This document shows, in pieces, positions 46,693 to 58,392 of a stretch of DNA of 64,000 bases; within the stretch, counting starts at the first letter, position 1; each line of letters starts with the position of its first letter. The notes beneath the pieces are model-generated. The model ran no database searches, had not been told where the DNA came from, and saw only the letters and a program-made list of their open reading frames with translations. Source of the stretch: Carettochelys insculpta (Eukaryota > Chordata > Testudines > Carettochelyidae); NCBI RefSeq assembly GCF_033958435.1, contig NC_134147.1, forward strand, positions 47,672,001 to 47,736,000. The letters are read 5' to 3'. Both the position numbers and the translations under genes were made by a program.

Positions 46693-49600
46693 CTAAGTTC
46701 AGCTGTCATCTGGACCATGCCCCTGACATCACAGCTTGGCCTGGAGTTTGTGACCAGCTCTTTGTTCCCCAGCACAGCTTTACATGGGAGCGGCCTGGAA
46801 GTCTCTGGATGTGGGGGCTGACCAGGAGCCTTTTGAGCCTCGCCATTGTAACTGTGCTCCCCAAAGACATACTGCATTAAGGAAAAGACCTGGAAATTGC
46901 AGCAGCTTTGCTCTGTGAATGTGGAAAATTGATTTTGGCATGTGGCAATGTTACATATGAATACACTGCCCATGTGACTCAGTGGAGCTTGGCCGGCCAG
47001 CTCCTGGGCAGGCCTGGAGGTAAGCGGGTGAAATCTCCGAAGCAGTGTGACAGGAAATGCAATTCCCAAGCGCTGGCCTTTGAGCAGGCGTGTTTAATAG
47101 CATGGGCTGTGAGTCAGCTGCAGGCCTGCACAGCTTTGCGACCGAAGTGTACAAAGGAAAGGGGGAGGGGCAGTTGACTGGTTAGGCACTACGGTGGCAC
47201 CCATATGGGGTGACGAGTGCTTTGTGATGTGGCTCTCCAGGGCGCCCCTGCAGGGGGATGTGCCTCGCTAAGGCCCTCGAGTGGCGATTTCTAGCACCCT
47301 GTCGCCGGTTGGCCCCTGTGCCGCCTCACAGCATAGTGTGACGGTGTCGAAGGTGCCTGGGTGCGCAACCCATGGCGCCTTCTCCTCTCAGTCTGCTAGC
47401 AAACACCCACAGCAGAGGGCGGCCGGAGAGGCACAGCCTGATGAACGGCCATTCCTGCGCAGGGAGGGGGCGTGTAACATTTCTGTTGCCAAGGGCGCAC
47501 CATGCCATGCGCGTGCGTGTGTGGGGCCCTTGCGCGTGGGGGCAGGAAAAGGAACTGAGGCCAGGACTGCAGACATGGCGAGGTGGAGGAAGGCTGATGA
47601 TGTTGCAAAATGTAGGGCTTGACAACAAGGGAGCAGCTGTACATCCCCCCAGTCCCGGCATGTGCTTAAACCCACTGGGACGTAGTTGCTCTTGACGTGG
47701 GCGCACATGCTGCGTGCGATCGCTAAGAAAAAGCCAGTCCTGGCCTGGAAGAAGAGAAAGCGAAGACACCTAGTGTGCGCATGGCAGCCGCACGGGGGAT
47801 GCAGGGGGGGCATCTTGGGGTGAGGTGATAAAGGAGGGCCTCAGGGCAGGTCACCCGCTCACCAGGGTTCCTGCTCATTGTTTTCATCCATGGGCAGAAT
47901 GAATTTTATTATGTGCACCACCAGCAGAAATACACACTGCCAGTGCTGGGTGCTCTGACAATCAGCAGGGGGTGGGGCACCTGAATATCTCCCAGGCGGC
48001 ACCCGAGCACTCCCCTTACAGAGGACACTGCCCCCCGTGTTATGGATGTGTGGGTGGGGGGGGTCAGAGACCGATCACAAGAGCGCTTGGCCCACGAGCT
48101 TGTGAGCGGCATGCATAGGTGCTGGCCCTATGCATGTGCAGCCGGGGGGGGGGGGGGTGCGTCCAGAAGTGGAGCCACACACACACACACACACACCCCG
48201 CATAGGGACACTATTGAAAGACCTCTGGGTGGCATTGCTTTAATTGCTGAGCTGCTCTGAGAACTCTGCAAGGGGGACCCTAGCTATGGCGGGCTGGAAA
48301 CCTCTCCCAGAAGGGCTTGGTTTACCCTGCTCTGTGACAGGCTGTCCTTGCACTGCAGCCACACTGAGGTCAGCACCAACGCGTGAGCGGCAAAGGAAAC
48401 ACACTGGGCAAAGCCACAGGAATGGTCCGGGATAGAGCAAGCGCCAGCTCTGAGAGATGCCAGCCCCCAGCGTGTGCCATGAAGCAGCACGCCAGCCCAG
48501 TGCCACAGAGCCCAGCTACGGCTGTGACTCAGAGCAAGGGGGTGGCTCCCAACAGCTGTCTGGCGAGGGGAATGATTCAGGTGCCTGTGTCTTCCCACAC
48601 GCAGGTACCAGGCTGGCTGGCAGCCAGCCATTCACGCAGCACCTCCATGCTCATGTGCAGACAGCGACTTTTTCAGGGCCAGCACTAAGAGCCGCTGGCC
48701 ATGATGACAAAACAGCCACCTGAGCACTGAGCGTATGGTGTGCGCTGCTGCTCCTGGTGAAGGGGGCTGCATGTCTCTCACTCGCGCCGCTGGTGTTTTA
48801 ACTACCTTCAAACCCCTTGGCATCCCCCTCCTCACCCAACAGGTGCACATGCACCTGCCCAGCCCTGTGCTGCTGTATGTTCTTGCAAGCCAATTAGCCG
48901 GTCACATTTTCTGGCCTCTCTGCCCAAACACAATGAACAGGCAGATGCACGTGCGCCCCCTCGGCTGGGGTGGCAGTGGGGAGCTCTGTCAGTCCATGGC
49001 ATTTCTCCCTTGCTGTGCTGACCACAGGCCCATGAGCAAAGGCAGGACGTGTACAGCCACGCGCCGGGCTGGGGCTGACAAGCCAACTAGCATAGTGATT
49101 TTTTTCTGAAGCTAAGCTTGTGTTTGGCTGATGCTTCACAAAGGTGTCACCTTGCAGGGCGATTCTTGCTCTCTCTCATTGGATAAAATCCCTTCCAAAC
49201 AAGCTGCAAAGGCAAAATGTGACCATAAAACCTCCCTCTCCCCACCCCTTGGCTCACACCTAGCCCAGGCACTAGCCCAGGCTTCTGGGCTTTAAAGCCA
49301 GGTGCTGCTGCCACTAGTACAGCCTGGCACAGTTTTGGCCAAGGAGTGTAGCAAGCAGAACAGGGCAGGGAAATGTTAAACGACTACTCTGTGTAAGTGG
49401 CTGGAGCCTGTGAGAGGCAGAGATTGTCTACAAACATAGGGCAGTAGACACCATAGAGGCTGATCTGCCAGCTTTGCTAACGCCTACTTCCAGCAGTGCT
49501 ACACTGGTCTCTCTAGACCAAGATTTCCCTGATCCTGATGGAAGAGATGGGGAGAGATGAGAATCAATTATTAACCAATATAAAAGCTTTTGGCACCTTT

Positions 49601-52575
49601 TGGGTCAATGCATCTGTACACTGGTTTAACCCATGAGGAACCTACAAGAGATGCTTTAGTAATGTGCCCAGATCAGCGAGAAGTCACCCTCTCCCTCCAT
49701 GTTAAGACATCCTGCCTTTTGTAGTCTTTGAAGAGTGGCTCGGAGTTCCCCACTGGTAAACTCTCCCATGGGCAGGGGCCCAGCCCAAGGCCTTGTGCCC
49801 CCGCATGCCCTGTTTGGCTCCCACTGAACTCAGTGGGGAAAAGACTGGTCCCTGGCTGGCCTGTTTGTGTGCTGGGCTGCAATGCAGCTGAAATGCCTAC
49901 TGCAGAACGCACCTTTTGATTGTCATGAAATCTGAAGCCACAGGCTAGCAAGGGATTACCTGGATTTACAGGCCTGTGGAACTCAGTCTGATCAGGGAAC
50001 CTTCACCACCTCGGGGCTCCAGAGGCTGTATGGCTCTGCTAATAAAAACACCTTTAACCACAGTCAAAGCAAGCTCCCATCTCCTGATTATAGGTGACAA
50101 CCCGCAGCCTAGCAGTTGATTTGTCACCCTCTTTTTCAACAAGCATGGTTATTGCCTCTGGAACCATTCATCCTCTTCGTGTACTCCTACTTCTTAGCAG
50201 CCCCCCTTACCACCTCCAGCGCCCAAATTATCCCAGCTCCTGGATTACACGTAGAGCCCACTGACACCCAAATCTTACTCAGTTGGGTAAGGAGGCTTGA
50301 GCCATGTGTGCAGACAACGTTGTGCAGCCCTACCACAATGGACACAAGAAAGTAACTCTGTCCATGCATGACACTTTACATCATTTCTGGCTGCCTCACG
50401 CTTCCACCCAAAGCCTTCTTCACAGCCACCCGTAGTTAGCATGGCAATCTCACTTCCAGCCTTTTGTGTAACAGCATGAAGTTCTCTGGTTCCATCTCAA
50501 TGGAGACATTATTAATATACATACACAAGGTACAATTAAAACTGGCCAATGACTTATTCTGCGCCACAGGGCAATGCAGAGAATATTAAGACCCAATAAT
50601 TAACATTAAGTTAATGGTTTTTCTGATACCTTTTACAGAAACAGGGTAATACTGAAGCACGGAGAACAGTAGATTAGTATGTGCTGCAAGCTATTATGTA
50701 AACCCAACTTTCAGAGCTATAAAAATGCATATTTGTTAGCAATGGCATGACAAATCTGTGGTTATTAGCGCCACTCTACCAAGACTAGAAAAATCCTGAA
50801 TAAACTGCACTAGGTCAATGCTTTGCCAGAAATATCAGCTGAATCAGGAGGCTGAGGTTTCATCTCATTGGAACATTACTCATTATATGCACAGGAGAGC
50901 TCTACATCGGCAGAAAGCCGTGCATTATTTAGAGAGGCTCCCAGCTAGGAACCGCACATGTTTCACTAACTTCCACCCAGTGGAACTTCAGGCTTTGTGC
51001 AGTTATTTCTCTGCTGCACTTTGAACTAGCAAAGTACAATGGTGAGGCTGACTCTGCCCTGTAACGCGAAGGGGTCAGCACAATCTTTCCCCATCAAACT
51101 AATGCAATCAATGGATCTTCTCTTCAGGAAGCAGTTTGCTAAATAAGTGATATCTGACACTATCCGTGACTTGGATGTGCAGTAACATTTTCCACCTATG
51201 TCTATCGTGGTTGGGACTGTGTGCTTATAAATAAGGGAACTCAATGGGTATATCAGCTGATGCTCCATGCTAGCTGCTTGTGCTAAAGAGCAAAGTACTG
51301 ACAGTCAAACCTGAGGAAGAAATGTAACAGCCTAAACTAACAACCAGCTAACAACCTCATAGCAAAAAAGCACAGAAGAGAAAAATAAGAACCCTAATTT
51401 CACCTAACGTTTCCACCAGAAATATTATATTAATGGACAAATATGGCCAAAGAGTGGGTTAAACGTTGCTTATGGGGAGTTGCTTATCCTTCCCAACAAT
51501 GCTGTCTGTCTGTGTGAGTGCTTGACCACCACTGCTAAGCAGCAAGAGGCAGAACAATTATGTACAGCCCTCCCCTATTTTCTCCCTCTCAACTAGTGTT
51601 TCCCCTTTGTGTCTTTGGCATTGCGGCTGGCTGGACAGGCACATGAGTTGGTGATGAGGGGTAAAGTGAAAGAGCTCCTTTGTGACTCAGGCAGCTACAG
51701 GTCCCACAGGGACTCTGAATGGCTTTTGACATTTTTACCTGTAAAGGTAACTGCTGAATGTTGTCGCGGCTGCTCTTATGGAAGTTAAATACCACAAGCT
51801 GTTACAGAACAGATTTAATAATGTGCAAAGGGGGGAAAAAACAGCCAAATGCACTGTGGAATGAGTCATTTGAGTACCTGACTGGAGGCAGTGGGCTTGA
51901 TTTTCCTCTTAATGAGGTCTGCACCAATGTAACTACCCCGAGCTACACCTAGACGAGAGCAAATCAATACCAGCATCCCTGAGAAGCAGGTGGTAGAAGA
52001 GCAGCTCACCAGTGGGGCATCCCACCACAGTTGCGCGTAGGAGTTTGTTCCCCACCGATATGCCCACCACTGCACGCCATTGACCATTGCTCCAGCTCTC
52101 TCCTCACAACTCAGCCCCTACCAGGGAGATGATGAACATCTGAAAGGCACCGACACAAAAGCCCCTGTCTTGGACTAGTCCTGGGCCCATTCTTGAGGCT
52201 GTGGCTGCAGTCTCCGCGTTGGGAGAACTGCATCTTTTCTCAGACTTGTACAGCCCTTCCTTGGGTTGGAAGGGGAAGCCAGGCCCTATCCCCACCCCAG
52301 CTCACAGTCCCAGTCCAGAGACTCTGTGTTACGCTGCTAAGTCTGCTCCTTCAGCTGCATTGCTGTGTTTTTGGGCCACTTCCCACATCCAAGGTTCTTG
52401 GGCCATTTCTCTGCAGTGCTTAAAACAGCTTCCGCTAGTCCCTAAGCCATTGGCATCTCCCAGCTCCTCCCAGCTCTTTTTCTCGGCTGGAATGACACCT
52501 CCTGAAGCCGGCCTTGCTGTGCCTTGCCCCCTTGCCAGGGCCCAGCCCAGAGAGTAGTGCCATTCCTGAGGCATG
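46693..52575. other. No recognised gene (5.9 kb)
   Basis: No domain-bearing frame seen. Contains a 14-base G run at 48144-48157 and a CA microsatellite at 48176-48196. Frames around 47.3-48.7 kb overlap on both strands and look accidental. Confidence 0.4.
48144..48196. repeat. G14 run followed by a CA microsatellite
   Basis: Fourteen G residues at 48144-48157 and about ten CA units at 48176-48196. Confidence 0.9.
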
Positions 52576-52982
52576 TGTGATGGAGTGGGGGGGTCCATGT
52601 GTGAGACAAGCAGAGCAGCTCCCAGTGGGTGAGGATGACCCTGAGGCTATAACCTAGGCTGGCAGGTAACACCTCAGCCCTGCACAAAGAGGAGGGTGGA
52701 GCTGAGCTGATTTTGAATCGGAGGCGGCAGTTAGAGGCTGGCGGGAGAGGGAGCTGGAAGGCAGCCAGCCTGAGGAGGAGGGAAGCTACACCCCAGAGGG
52801 GCACCCCTCGGGCTCCTCTCCCCAGGACGGGTTGGAATGACTGTCTCTGACTGCTGTACTGACGCTCCTGTGAGAAACTGGGCATCTGTTGCCTAATAAA
52901 CCTCCTGTTGTACCTGCTGAGTGAGAGTCACTCCTGCCAGTGGACAGGGTGCAGTGCATGGGGACCCCTGAACCCCATCACA
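52576..52982 (+). mobile_element. Endogenous retrovirus solo LTR, 407 bp
   Basis: Begins TGTGATGGAGTGGGGG and ends CCCCATCACA. GCATG is repeated on both sides (52571-52575 and 52983-52987). AATAAACCTCCTGTTG near 52893 is a likely polyadenylation signal, followed by the R/U5-like end with GAGTCACTCCTGCC. Same family as the LTR at 7786-8241, in the opposite orientation. No viral genes are present. Confidence 0.85.
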
Positions 52983-53329
52983 GCATGAAAGTCACAAACA
53001 AGTACGAGAAAAATAAAGTTCAAAGATTTGCTAGTAGCTACACGAGAAACTCTCTTAGCTGCATAGCATGGTTTTGCACCAAACTCTCAGGTCAAGAAAC
53101 CAACTCATCAAGGCCAGGGGCCGTTTGTCTTCTAAAGTGCAAGACCAGAGAGGACAGGAAATGAGAAGATAGTGTTAATTTGCCTCTTCTTTGTGTAGTC
53201 TGCCCTGCCCCTCCCCCCGCTCCCCACTCCTTTGAGAAGCATTTCCAGCAGGGGGAAGGGCAGTCTGCTGAGGAAAGGAAACTCTACATTGTTTTCTTTG
53301 TTATTTTTCACCCCGCCCCTTTTCCTGCC

Positions 53330-53895
53330 AGAAATTATTAGTGAACTCCATATGGGATGACGAGTGTTGAATGCCACTGCTGCTTTCCCTCTTCTGGCAC
53401 TTATATCCTTGTCTGTTACTCTGCCTCTGCCCATAACATTCCCCAAGTAGGTGACCTGCTCCACATCTTACTGCAGCTCTTCAACACTAAGGTGACAAGT
53501 GTGCTCTTGTATGGATGCGAGACCTGGAGTACTAAAAAGTCTTCAAACCAGACACTACAGACATTCATAAACAGGTGCCTGAGGTACAACCTTCACATCA
53601 AATAGCAAGACTTTGTAACCAACGGGGAGCTTTGGAACAGAGCAGGACAAGAACCGCTTGATGTTCCAGTCAAGAGGAGAAAGTGGGGATGGCTAAGCTA
53701 CACTCTTGGAAAGCCTGTCATCCAGCATAGTCCAAAAGAGGAAGATCTCGGACAACACGGCGAAGATCTACTGAGATTGACTGGGGTACTCCTGGAGCCA
53801 GCTGGAAGTTTTGTCCTGAGACATAATGAAGTGGAAGAGACTTGTATACGACCTGTGCTCCACTTGTAGTGCAAAAGTTTAAGTCAAAGTCAAGT
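53330..53895 (+). pseudogene. LINE RT C-terminal fragment with internal inversion
   Basis: From about 53466 down to 53340 the minus strand encodes the post-RT segment (VTYLGNVMGRG, DKDISARRGKAAVAF, PIWSS). From about 53475 the plus strand encodes what should follow: LFNTKVTSVLLYGCETW, LQTFINRCLR, then after a stop an RKWGWL-like block and the EETCIRPVLHL-like end. The two parts are adjacent in LINE proteins but lie on opposite strands here. The tail is an AAGTC-rich repeat near 53872-53898. A different family from the LINE at 9.6-14.6 kb. Confidence 0.7.
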
Positions 53896-54479
53896 CTTTG
53901 TGGCTATGTCTAGATTAGAGCAATTTGTCGACAAAAGTTTTTGTTGGAACATATCTTCCAACAAAACTTCTGTTGACAGATCACATCTAGACCACACAGC
54001 GGCTCGCTCTTTCAATCCCCTCTGTCAACAGAGAGTGGCTAGACTGCTCAGAGGCTCTCTTGACAAAACAGCTGTCTGGAACAACAGCTGACAGGGCTGA
54101 AGGTTAGCATCTCCTTCCAGGAGCCCCAGCGAGATGTGCCCTTAAAGGGACCCCCCCCAGATACCCACTCCCTGACCATGCTGAGGCTTGCCTACCTTCA
54201 CAAGAGACAGCACAGCTGCCAGAGCAGGGCTTCTACACTTCCTGGGAGACACATCTCTCTCCAGCAAGCCAGAGTGCCAGAGCAGCCCCCAGGCTTGCAA
54301 TGGCCCCACACAGAGGTACTTCAGCACCTGCTGCACCTCCTGACACCCGTCCTCCTCTTCCTCATGGAAGGCAAGCCAGACACCACCTTCAAGGAGCTTA
54401 TCTTTGCTGTTGGATGATCACACCTGTACACATACACCCTGGATGCACAGGTAGCTCTGGAGGCACCACGCTAGTTCTG

Positions 54480-55757
54480 ATTGGTGGGGGATGACCAGAA
54501 CCTCAGCATGTGGAAGGCCACCTTCCTGGAGCTGTGTGCCTGGCTTGCCCCCACCTCTGGAGACAGAACACCCAGCTGTAACCTGCCATCCCTATGGAGA
54601 AGCAGGTTGCAGTCACCCTGTGGAAGCTCACCACCCCCAACAGCTACCGCTTGGTAGGAAACTAGTTTGGTGTGGGGAAGTCCACCATCGGGGTCATTCT
54701 CATGGAGGTAAGGCACTCTTGGGCTGTAGTCCCTGCATGGGGGAGGGGGATGTCCCACTGAAGGGGGACCCTCAGGAAGTGAGGTCAGGGGTGCGAGTGG
54801 TGGGGCTGGGGATGGGGGGAAGCCCTGTCCCTGAGGGAACCACACTGTCCCACCCTTGCACAGCCCTGCTGCCAGGGGTGGGGCCTCACAGCTTGTGGAG
54901 GGGGCGGGGGGCAGCTCTGTGAGCTTGTGTGGGGGAGTGGGGATGGGGATCCCCCGCCAGGACCCAGGGACTCTCTCCCTCAGTCCCTGACATGTGTGTT
55001 TGGACCCTTTCCTCAGGAGGTTGTGATGGCCATCAACACCATCCTGCTTTGGTCAGTCATCTGTATGGGAGATGTGGATTCAGTCATGGCTTCACTGCCC
55101 TGGGATTCCTGACCTGCACTGGGGCTATTGATGGGATCCACATCCTGATCCATGCCCCAGCGCATAGTGCAGCCAAGTATATCAACCAGAAGTGATACTT
55201 TTCCATGCTGTCGCAAGCCCTGGTTGACCACCTTTGACAGTTCACAGACATTTACATCAGGTGGTCAGGCCATGTACATGAAGCCCATGTATTCTGCAAC
55301 TCTGGCCTGTGCCAGAGCATGGAGGTGGACACATTCATCCCCCGCCATGAGCTGGCAGTCGGAGACATTCAGATGCCACTGTACATCAAGGGGGATGTGG
55401 CTTACCTCCTTATGGCATGGCTCATGAAGCCTTACACCAGCCCGCTGAACCACAGCCAGAAAGACTTCAATGCCTGCCTCAACCAGGCCAGGATGCAGGC
55501 TGAGTGCATCTTTGGCCACCTCAAGGCATGCTTTAGGTGCCTGTTCACCTGCCTGGATGTAGGGGAGCACAATGTCCCCCAAGTTATGGCCACATGTTGT
55601 GCCCTGAAAGACATAACAGAGGGGAAGAGAGAGGCCTTCATCCTGGGGTAGGGGGCAGATGCCAGCCATGGCTATGAGAAGCTGGGAGCAGCTCCGATCC
55701 TCCAGGCCCGTAAGGATGGAGTGCAGATCTGGGAGGCCCTAAGGGGTATATTCTCCC
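54480..55757 (+). pseudogene. Harbinger transposase pseudogene (element 2)
   Basis: Corresponds to the intact copy at 5235. Exon 1 ends VAVTLWKLTTPNSYR..FGVGKSTIGVILMEV with an in-frame stop in place of a Gln codon; the donor GAG|GTAAGG is at 54707/54708. Exon 2 opens at about 55020 with VVMAINTILL. The three catalytic regions survive in altered form: an AIDGIHILIHAP-like first motif, KGDVAYL, and AECIFGHLKACFRC. The region between has stops (for example after PWDS and NQK) and a frameshift. Non-functional. Confidence 0.8.
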
Positions 55758-55914
55758 ACAGCCCCCAGTAACTCTTTCCAGGACACCCCTAAGCACAACC
55801 CACTACCCCCTCCCTGACCCCTACCCAGTAAAGAGGGATGCTGGTGTGGTGCTCAGATAACTTACTGAATCGAAGACAAACCAGTGTGAAATGAATGGTG
55901 TCATAAAAAACTAT

Positions 55915-58160
55915 TTAAAAACAGTGCAGTGAACTATTTATATGGGGTGGGGGACTTGGACAGGGGTTGGAGGCATCAGAACTTGCATGGGGGCCTTGGA
56001 AAAGGCAGTTTGGGGACCTCAAAACATGGAGGGGGTTGGGGGGCCATGAATCCAAGGGTGAGCAGGAGCCCAAGTGGCATTGCCTCAGGATCCTCTCCTG
56101 CCATGGGTTCAGGGCCCCTGATGGGCCTGGGTTGGGGCTAGGAGAATGGGGAGGTATGGAGGCTGTGGGGCTGCAGAGGGTCTCTTTGGAAAGGTGGATA
56201 TCGGGGCCTGGGGACCCAGAAGGACAGGCATGGCCCTCAGCCACTGCAGCAGTTCCAGGATGCCCTACAGGATGGCTGGCAGGGGAAAGGTGGGAGAGGG
56301 GAGTGGCAGCAGCTATGGGCATCTGAGCCATCAGGTCCTGCCAGATGTTGGAGCCAGTGTCAAAGTGGGACTTGAGTTGGTCCCAGGCCTGTGCCTGTCA
56401 CTCCCTATCCTCCCACTCCTGCCATTCCATGATCTCCAACATCCTCCAGAGGGAGCACTGTGGTCCCTCTTGAGGTCCTCTCAGACATGGTGATGGGACC
56501 CTGGCTGCAGGATCTCTCTGGGACTGGCTCACCCTGGGGCTGTTTGGAGCTGACATGGTCCTCGGATGGTGTAGATGCACCTCTAAGGACAACAAGGATA
56601 AGAGACAGTGGCTATGTCTACACTAGCCAAAAACTTCGAAATGGCCATGCAAATGGCCATTTCGAAGTTTACTAGTGAAGCACTGAAATACATATTTGGC
56701 GCCTCATTAGAATGCCGGCAGCTGCGGCACTTCGAAATTGACGCAGCTTGCCACTGCGCAGCTTGTCCGAGAGGGGCTCCTTTTCGAAAGGACCCCAGCA
56801 ACTTCACAATCCACTTATTCCTAACAGCAGACAGGAATAAGGGGATTTCGGAGTTGCCGGGGTCCTTTCGAAAAGGATCCCTGTTTGGACGAGCCGCGTG
56901 GTGGCAAACTGCATCAATTTCGAAATGCCACGGCTGCTGGCGTTCTAATGAGGCACTGAATATGTATTTCAGCGCTTCATTAGTAAACTTTGAAATGGTC
57001 ATCTGCATGGCCATTTCGAAGTTTTGAGCTAGTGTAGACACAGCCAATGAGTCATTCATGCAATGCATCCCAGGGGCCCTTCCCCCCACTGTAAGCAGCA
57101 ACCAACACCTCCCAGGCTGAGGGACAGGGATGTCCGGGGTGGCCTGCGCAATGGGCCCTGCCACATGAGGACTCCGCATTGCCTCTGGGTCCAGGCTGAA
57201 TGCAGCACCCCAATCCCTGCTTGATAGGCTAGCGGGCAAAGGTGGTGTCCAGCCATGGAGGGGTCCCCTCATGGGTGGTGGGTGATCTGGGAGCAGACTG
57301 GCCCTCCCTGGCTCCCCCCATCCCCCACATCTGCAGCTTGCAGTGCTGTCCGTGGGAACAGGTGATGCCTCACACCTGTGGGCATGCCTACATGCCGGGT
57401 TTCAGACTCCTTGGTGTGTCTGAGGTCAGACTGTCACCCCTGTGGCTCACCCACTTCCAGATGTGGCAGGTGCTGGCAGGACCCCCCTCCCCAGGGCCTG
57501 GGGCATATCCAGCCTCCCATGAGGCTGGCAGCAGGCTGGTGTCCATGCCTGGGGGTTGTCTGCACGAGGCCCCGCCCAAGCCTCATCTGCACCAGCCTCC
57601 CAAACCCTGGGGTGTGTGACACATGGGGTACTCACCTACGGGACCCTTGCCCAGCAACAACAAAGCCCAGCATGTGGCCTGACTGGCGGGGACCAGCCCC
57701 AGGGTGATGAAGAGGATGCTGCTATCCTCCAGTGAAGCAGCTGGCCTCCTCTTCCTGCTGATGGTGCTGCAGCTGCGGTTGGGAGCCGGGGGCGGGGGCT
57801 CCATTGCCATGTCCTTGCTGTGGGTTGGGAGAGATGTGCCCCTGCACAGGATGGAGTGGAGCTCCATGTAATAGAGGCAGGTGGCAGGTCCTGCACCAGA
57901 GCATTGGGCAGCATCCTGGGGCTGGATGTAGCCCTGCCAAAGCTCCTTCACCTTTGCCTGGACCTGCTCCATGGGTTGGCAAGGGTGGCCATCCAGGTGT
58001 AGATGGAGGCATTGCATCACTTCACCTTGGGGTCCTGCAGTATCTCCTCCTCCCTCCACAGGTCCAAGAGGGCCTGGACCTCGGTCCTCATCCAGGAGAG
58101 GGCCCACCTCTTGCTGTCCTGGGGTGGCTCCTCGGACACCTCCGGCCGGTGCCTTGAGGG
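55915..58160 (-). pseudogene. Harbinger Myb/SANT-like gene pseudogene (element 2)
   Basis: On minus, 58107-57583 retains VQAKVKELWQGY, then QDAAQCSGAGPATCLYYMEL, which aligns with the end of the Myb/SANT-like domain of the gene at 9366. The C-terminal coiled-coil region persists near 56460-56340 (LEIMEWQEWEDRE then a stop). The first half of the domain is not readable in one frame. The intron has been invaded by the MITE at 56610. A TTTAAGAGGGGCC promoter-like motif lies upstream at about 58306. Confidence 0.65.
56610..57045. mobile_element. Fully palindromic Harbinger-like MITE, 436 bp
   Basis: Starts GGCTATGTCTACACTAGCC and, from the other end, GGCTGTGTCTACACTAGCT. The inverted arms extend about 205 bp each, nearly to the centre, with ACTTCGAAATGGCC units near the tips and TTTCGAAAGGA near the middle. 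The flanks AGT and AAT match at 2 of 3. Non-coding: the 139-codon plus frame and the minus frame encode almost the same peptide because of the palindrome. Confidence 0.85.
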
Positions 58161-58392
58161 CCAGGGGGATGGCGGGGTGCCTGCTCCTTGGCCAGCAGTG
58201 GAGCTCTCAGCGCCAGTGTGGCTGTGAGAGCATGGGGACTGAAGCCTGTAAGACCTGTTGCTTCCATGCTCTCAGCTTCCTGTCACAGGGATTCCTGGGC
58301 TCCCTGTGACTTTAAGAGGGGCCAATGGCAGGAATCATAGAGCACTGGTTGCTATGGACACCCTGGAGGACTTTTCTGGAAATGGAAATGAG

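Noticed and set aside
56583..57272. 229-codon minus frame
   Set aside because: Produced by the palindromic MITE and its flank, and mirrored by the plus frame; not a gene.
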